Source: Olleya sp. Bg11-27 (GTDB taxonomy: Bacteria > Bacteroidota > Bacteroidia > Flavobacteriales > Flavobacteriaceae). From it: 64,000 bases of DNA. The notes below the pieces were generated by a model. The model did no database searches and was not told where the DNA came from. It saw only the letters and a program-made list of their open reading frames with translations. The DNA lies in the NCBI RefSeq assembly GCF_002831645.1, contig NZ_CP025117.1, positions 1,185,514 to 1,249,513 of the forward strand, in the 5' to 3' direction. Position 1 is the stretch's first letter; the number at the start of each line of letters is the position of its first letter. Shown here piece by piece: positions 61,717-64,000 of the stretch. The position numbers and the translations under genes are program-made.

Positions 61717-62298
61717 ATGAGTGCAAAAAAAATACACGAAGACCAGAAGTATGTTGATGGATTAGTGGCCAACAACTCCTTTATTATACAAGCTATATAT
61801 GATAAGTTTGCACCTAAGGTGATTAATTATATAAAGCAGAATAGTGGTGATGTGGATAGTGCACAAGACATTATACAAGAAACGATTATAACAATTTATA
61901 ATCAAGGGAGTCAAAAAAAGTTACAGTTAACGTGTCCTTTTGATGCTTACTTTTTTTTACTGTGTAAACGTAAGTGGTTAAACTATTTGAAAAAAAATAA
62001 TAAAAAGGAGGTAACAATTAACGAAGAGGTGTTATCTAAGGATGACGACGCACAAGAATTGTCTTTTGAAACTTCTGTATTTGAAGGTAAACAAGTTTTG
62101 TTTAATGAGATGTTTCAAAAACTTGGTGATGCCTGCAAAGATTTACTGAAAGCTACATTTAAAATAAAATCGATGGAAGAAGTAGCCAAAAGTCTGAATG
62201 TGAGTTATGCTTACGCTAGAAAGAAAAAATCACTGTGTATTGGGCAATTAACCAAGTTAGTGCAAGAGTCGCCAACATTTAATCAACTTAATCATTAG
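61717..62298 (+). CDS. ECF-type sigma-70 factor
   Basis: 193 aa. I start at M-S-A-K-K-I-H-E-D-Q, since the upstream in-frame part is a hydrophobic Cys/Leu stretch unlike any sigma factor. Region 2 reads AIYDKFAPKVINYIKQNSGDVDSAQDIIQETIITIY with the D-A-Q-D-I-I-Q-E core-binding signature; region 4 (about 140-185) contains SMEEVAKSLNVSYAYARKKKSLC, its HTH. The next gene, 4 bp on, encodes a membrane protein with TPR repeats that resembles an anti-sigma factor. The divergent lipoprotein and the CHAT operon are the obvious candidate regulon. Confidence 0.9.
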   Translation: MSAKKIHEDQKYVDGLVANNSFIIQAIYDKFAPKVINYIKQNSGDVDSAQDIIQETIITIYNQGSQKKLQLTCPFDAYFFLLCKRKWLNYLKKNNKKEVTINEEVLSKDDDAQELSFETSVFEGKQVLFNEMFQKLGDACKDLLKATFKIKSMEEVAKSLNVSYAYARKKKSLCIGQLTKLVQESPTFNQLNH

Positions 62299-62302
62299 TG
62301 TT

Positions 62303-63058
62303 ATGGAAGAACAAGATTACATCCTTTTTGAAAACTATTTATCAGACAACTTAAGCAAAGAGGAACATATTGCTTTTGAGTCAAGATTAAGTTCTGATCC
62401 TTTATTCAGAAAAACATTTGCAGTCTACAAAGAGTTTTCTGAAAATTTGGAATACGAAATTGGAAATGAGAGTAAAACTGTTGATTTTAAGGCTAATTTA
62501 GATAATATATCACTTCAATATTTTAATAGAGAAGGCGTTAAGGTAGAAGCAGTAGCGACTAAGAAACCGTTTAAATTTTATAAGTATGTAGTAGCTGCAA
62601 GTATTGCATTATTGATGGGGTTTTTTGTTTATAATCAATTTTCTGGAGGCGTTAGTTATTCCGATTTTAATACACATGAAACTGTAGATTTTTCGGTGCG
62701 AAGCGGAGAAGGAAATGTTGGTTTGTTAATTAAAACAACTAAAGCTTTTAATGATAAAGACTATGAAAAAGCGAATACATATTTAGAAGAATTATTGGTT
62801 ACTGATCCTGAGAATATTGAGTATAATTTTTATTATGCCATCACTAATATTGAGTTAGATAATTTCGCTAAAGCAGAAACTATTTTAATTTCAATTATAA
62901 AAGGAAGTTCTGCTTATAATAACAGAGCTAAATGGTATCTGGCATTAAGTAAGTTAAAACAAGATGAAAATGAAGCGTGTATTGCGATTTTAAAAACGAT
63001 ACCAGAAGATGCAGATGATTATGGTCAAGCCTTGCGATTATTAAATAAACTTAATTAA
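62303..63058 (+). CDS. TPR membrane protein, probable anti-sigma factor
   Basis: 251 aa. The cytoplasmic N-terminus (1-90) starts MEEQDYILFENYLSDNLSKEEH, an anti-sigma-like helical region. One TM helix covers about 95-113 (VVAASIALLMGFFVYNQF). The periplasmic part (about 115-250) has two or three TPR repeats (KAFNDKDYEKANTYLEELLVTDPENIEYN and IELDNFAKAETILISIIKG). It lies 4 bp after the sigma factor gene, the standard place for an anti-sigma factor in Bacteroidetes. The TPR half could sense the periplasm, where the CHAT protein also has TPRs. It lacks the zinc-binding HxxxCxxC motif of classical ZAS anti-sigmas. Confidence 0.82.
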   Translation: MEEQDYILFENYLSDNLSKEEHIAFESRLSSDPLFRKTFAVYKEFSENLEYEIGNESKTVDFKANLDNISLQYFNREGVKVEAVATKKPFKFYKYVVAASIALLMGFFVYNQFSGGVSYSDFNTHETVDFSVRSGEGNVGLLIKTTKAFNDKDYEKANTYLEELLVTDPENIEYNFYYAITNIELDNFAKAETILISIIKGSSAYNNRAKWYLALSKLKQDENEACIAILKTIPEDADDYGQALRLLNKLN

Positions 63059-63067
63059 TAAACTAGT

Positions 63068-63081
63068 CCTTATATATAAGG
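63068..63081. other. Perfect 14-bp palindrome
   Basis: CCTTATATATAAGG, just after the TPR anti-sigma-like gene and before the terminator at 63098. It may be a protein-binding site or a minor hairpin. Confidence 0.4.
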
Positions 63082-63097
63082 TCCATAAAAAACTTAT

Positions 63098-63131
63098 CCA
63101 AAAGTCATCATAACCATGATGACTTTTTTAT
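63098..63131 (+). terminator. Intrinsic terminator of the sigma operon
   Basis: Perfect stem AAGTCATCA/TGATGACTT with a 6-base loop and six T, about 40 bp after the stop codon. Its T run merges with the -7 box of the next gene. Confidence 0.85.
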
Positions 63132-63136
63132 TTTTG
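63129..63136 (+). promoter_or_regulatory. -7 promoter box immediately before the TatD gene
   Basis: TATTTTTG fits TAnnTTTG, begins within the T tract of the terminator and ends 4 bp before the ATG at 63141. No clear -33 element is seen. Confidence 0.45.
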
Positions 63137-63140
63137 TGCC

Positions 63141-63908
63141 ATGATAATTACAGACACACACACACATTTATATAGTGACGCTTTTGATGAGGACAGAGCA
63201 GAAGTGATGCAACGCACATTAGATGCCGGCGTTTCTAGATTGTTTATTCCCGCAATAGATAGCACGTATACAGCAAGTATGCTACAATTGGAAAAAGATT
63301 ATCCTAAACATGTTTTTTTAATGATGGGTTTACATCCAACACATGTTAAGGAGAATTACAAAGAAGAATTAGAGCATGTCGTAAAAATGTTGGCTTCTCA
63401 TAAGTTTTATGCGGTAGGAGAGATAGGTATCGATTTATATTGGGATAAAAGCACATTAGCAATACAACAGGACGCCTTTAGACAACAAATTAAATTAGCA
63501 AAAGCGTGTAAACTGCCCATAGTAATACACTGTCGGGAAGCTTTCGATGAGATTTTTCAAATTTTAGAAGAAGAGAAAGCAAACGATTTACATGGGATTT
63601 TTCATTGTTTTTCGGGTACTTTGGAACAGGCACACCAAGCCATCTCTTATAATATGAAACTTGGTATTGGTGGCGTTGCAACTTTTAAAAATGGAAAGAT
63701 TGATCAGTTTTTAAAAGCAATAGATTTAAAACATATCGTTTTAGAAACAGATTCACCATATTTGGCACCTAAACCTTATAGAGGAAAGCGTAATGAAAGT
63801 AGCTATATTTTAAATGTTGTAGAAAAGTTGTCAGAGATTTACAAAGTGTCAGAACAGAAAATTGCCGACATTACAACAGAGAATTCAAAAGCGGTATTTG
63901 GGATTTAA
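63141..63908 (+). CDS. TatD-family metal-dependent hydrolase
   Basis: 255 aa TIM-barrel metallo-hydrolase with DNase-like activity in the family. Metal ligands are in place: H7-x-H9 (DTHTHLY), the Glu in AVGEIGIDLYWD, His in IVIHCREAF and HGIFHCFSG, and Asp in LETDSPYLAPKPYRGKRN. Family roles include DNA repair and quality control of exported proteins or tRNA; the substrate here is not fixed. The length is normal. It sits between the sigma operon terminator and an L-asparaginase gene. The ATG lies 4 bp after a -7 box. Confidence 0.93.
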   Translation: MIITDTHTHLYSDAFDEDRAEVMQRTLDAGVSRLFIPAIDSTYTASMLQLEKDYPKHVFLMMGLHPTHVKENYKEELEHVVKMLASHKFYAVGEIGIDLYWDKSTLAIQQDAFRQQIKLAKACKLPIVIHCREAFDEIFQILEEEKANDLHGIFHCFSGTLEQAHQAISYNMKLGIGGVATFKNGKIDQFLKAIDLKHIVLETDSPYLAPKPYRGKRNESSYILNVVEKLSEIYKVSEQKIADITTENSKAVFGI

Positions 63909-63931
63909 CTTAAAGCTAAGTACTATATAAT

Positions 63932-64000
63932 ATGACTAAAATGATCCCGAATATACTCCTTATATATACAGGAGGAACTATAGGTATGATAAAGGACCCG
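63932..64000 (+). CDS. L-asparaginase (type I), N-terminal part (3' end outside window)
   Basis: The visible 23 codons read M-T-K-M-I-P-N-I-L-L-I-Y-T-G-G-T-I-G-M-I-K-D-P. The Y-T-G-G-T-I-G-M segment is the asparaginase active-site motif, with the nucleophilic Thr in TGGTIG. The lack of a signal peptide suggests the cytoplasmic (type I) enzyme. It begins 23 bp after the TatD-family stop codon, so the two may be co-transcribed. The start could be either of the two early ATG codons. Confidence 0.85.
   Translation, partial: MTKMIPNILLIYTGGTIGMIKDP

Noticed and set aside
1-64000. tRNA or rRNA genes
   Set aside because: I looked for T-loop GTTCGA/GTTCRANNC blocks with pairing arms and for conserved rRNA strings in the gaps and found none.

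Overview
The window is chromosomal DNA from a member of the Bacteroidota, most likely a marine or aquatic Flavobacteriaceae species. The evidence is its low G+C, promoters with the Bacteroidetes -7 box TAnnTTTG, a lack of obvious Shine-Dalgarno sequences, a type IX secretion (T9SS) C-terminal sorting domain, TonB-dependent receptors, many lipoproteins, and sucA/sucB, dxs and aspS proteins of flavobacterial type. No tRNA, rRNA, prophage, insertion sequence or CRISPR array was recognised.

Layout. 1-5 kb: the 3' end of nrdA, an unrecognised 313-aa protein, a zinc-ribbon membrane protein overlapping a zinc-ribbon CPBP protease, an OmpA-type lipoprotein and a DUF6503-like secreted protein. 5-13.7 kb: a probable phosphate-starvation (Pho) cluster with a PiT-PhoU transporter, a phosphate-selective porin, a MORN-like secreted protein, a beta-helix lipoprotein and a TonB-dependent receptor; 11-bp direct repeats lie before four of its units. 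13.8-28 kb: housekeeping and surface genes: dgt, a 1328-aa T9SS substrate, a fibronectin-like lipoprotein, dxs, a TonB-like protein, tadA, a ClC channel and aspS. 28-34.6 kb: a TetR-TolC-adaptor-RND efflux operon with a perfect inverted-repeat operator candidate. 34.7-37.3 kb: a polyprenyl synthetase, then an Rrf2/NsrR-like regulator and an Ric-type iron-sulfur repair protein, each preceded by a similar palindrome.

37.4-47.9 kb: a nitrous-oxide respiration and copper island. An OprC/NosA-like copper receptor, a Met/His-rich lipoprotein and a small Cys-rich protein form one unit. A cytochrome c lipoprotein, a fasciclin lipoprotein, a lipoprotein-type NosZ, a membrane protein, NosL, NosD, NosF and NosY form another, behind an FNR-like palindrome. 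No nitrite or NO reductase is visible here. 48-53.3 kb: a small outer-membrane protein, then sucA, a small secreted protein and sucB, then a previously untracked 36-aa membrane protein.

53.35-54.56 kb: the most unusual stretch, a tandem array of 138-140 bp units. It holds nine TACGTA palindromes alternating with eight terminator-like hairpins and no ORF. It reads like a set of tiny non-coding transcription units, probably on the minus strand. It lies directly downstream of a LuxR-type response regulator that ends an apparent operon with a retropepsin-like protease, a membrane-anchored periplasmic TPR-CHAT protease and a PKD/beta-barrel protein. A lipoprotein, a divergent sigma factor and a TPR anti-sigma-like protein complete this locus (54.6-63.1 kb), and three of its promoter regions share an AGGGT core. 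The window ends with a TatD hydrolase and the first 23 codons of an L-asparaginase.

All functions are inferred from reading the sequence. No database search, folding program or expression data was available.
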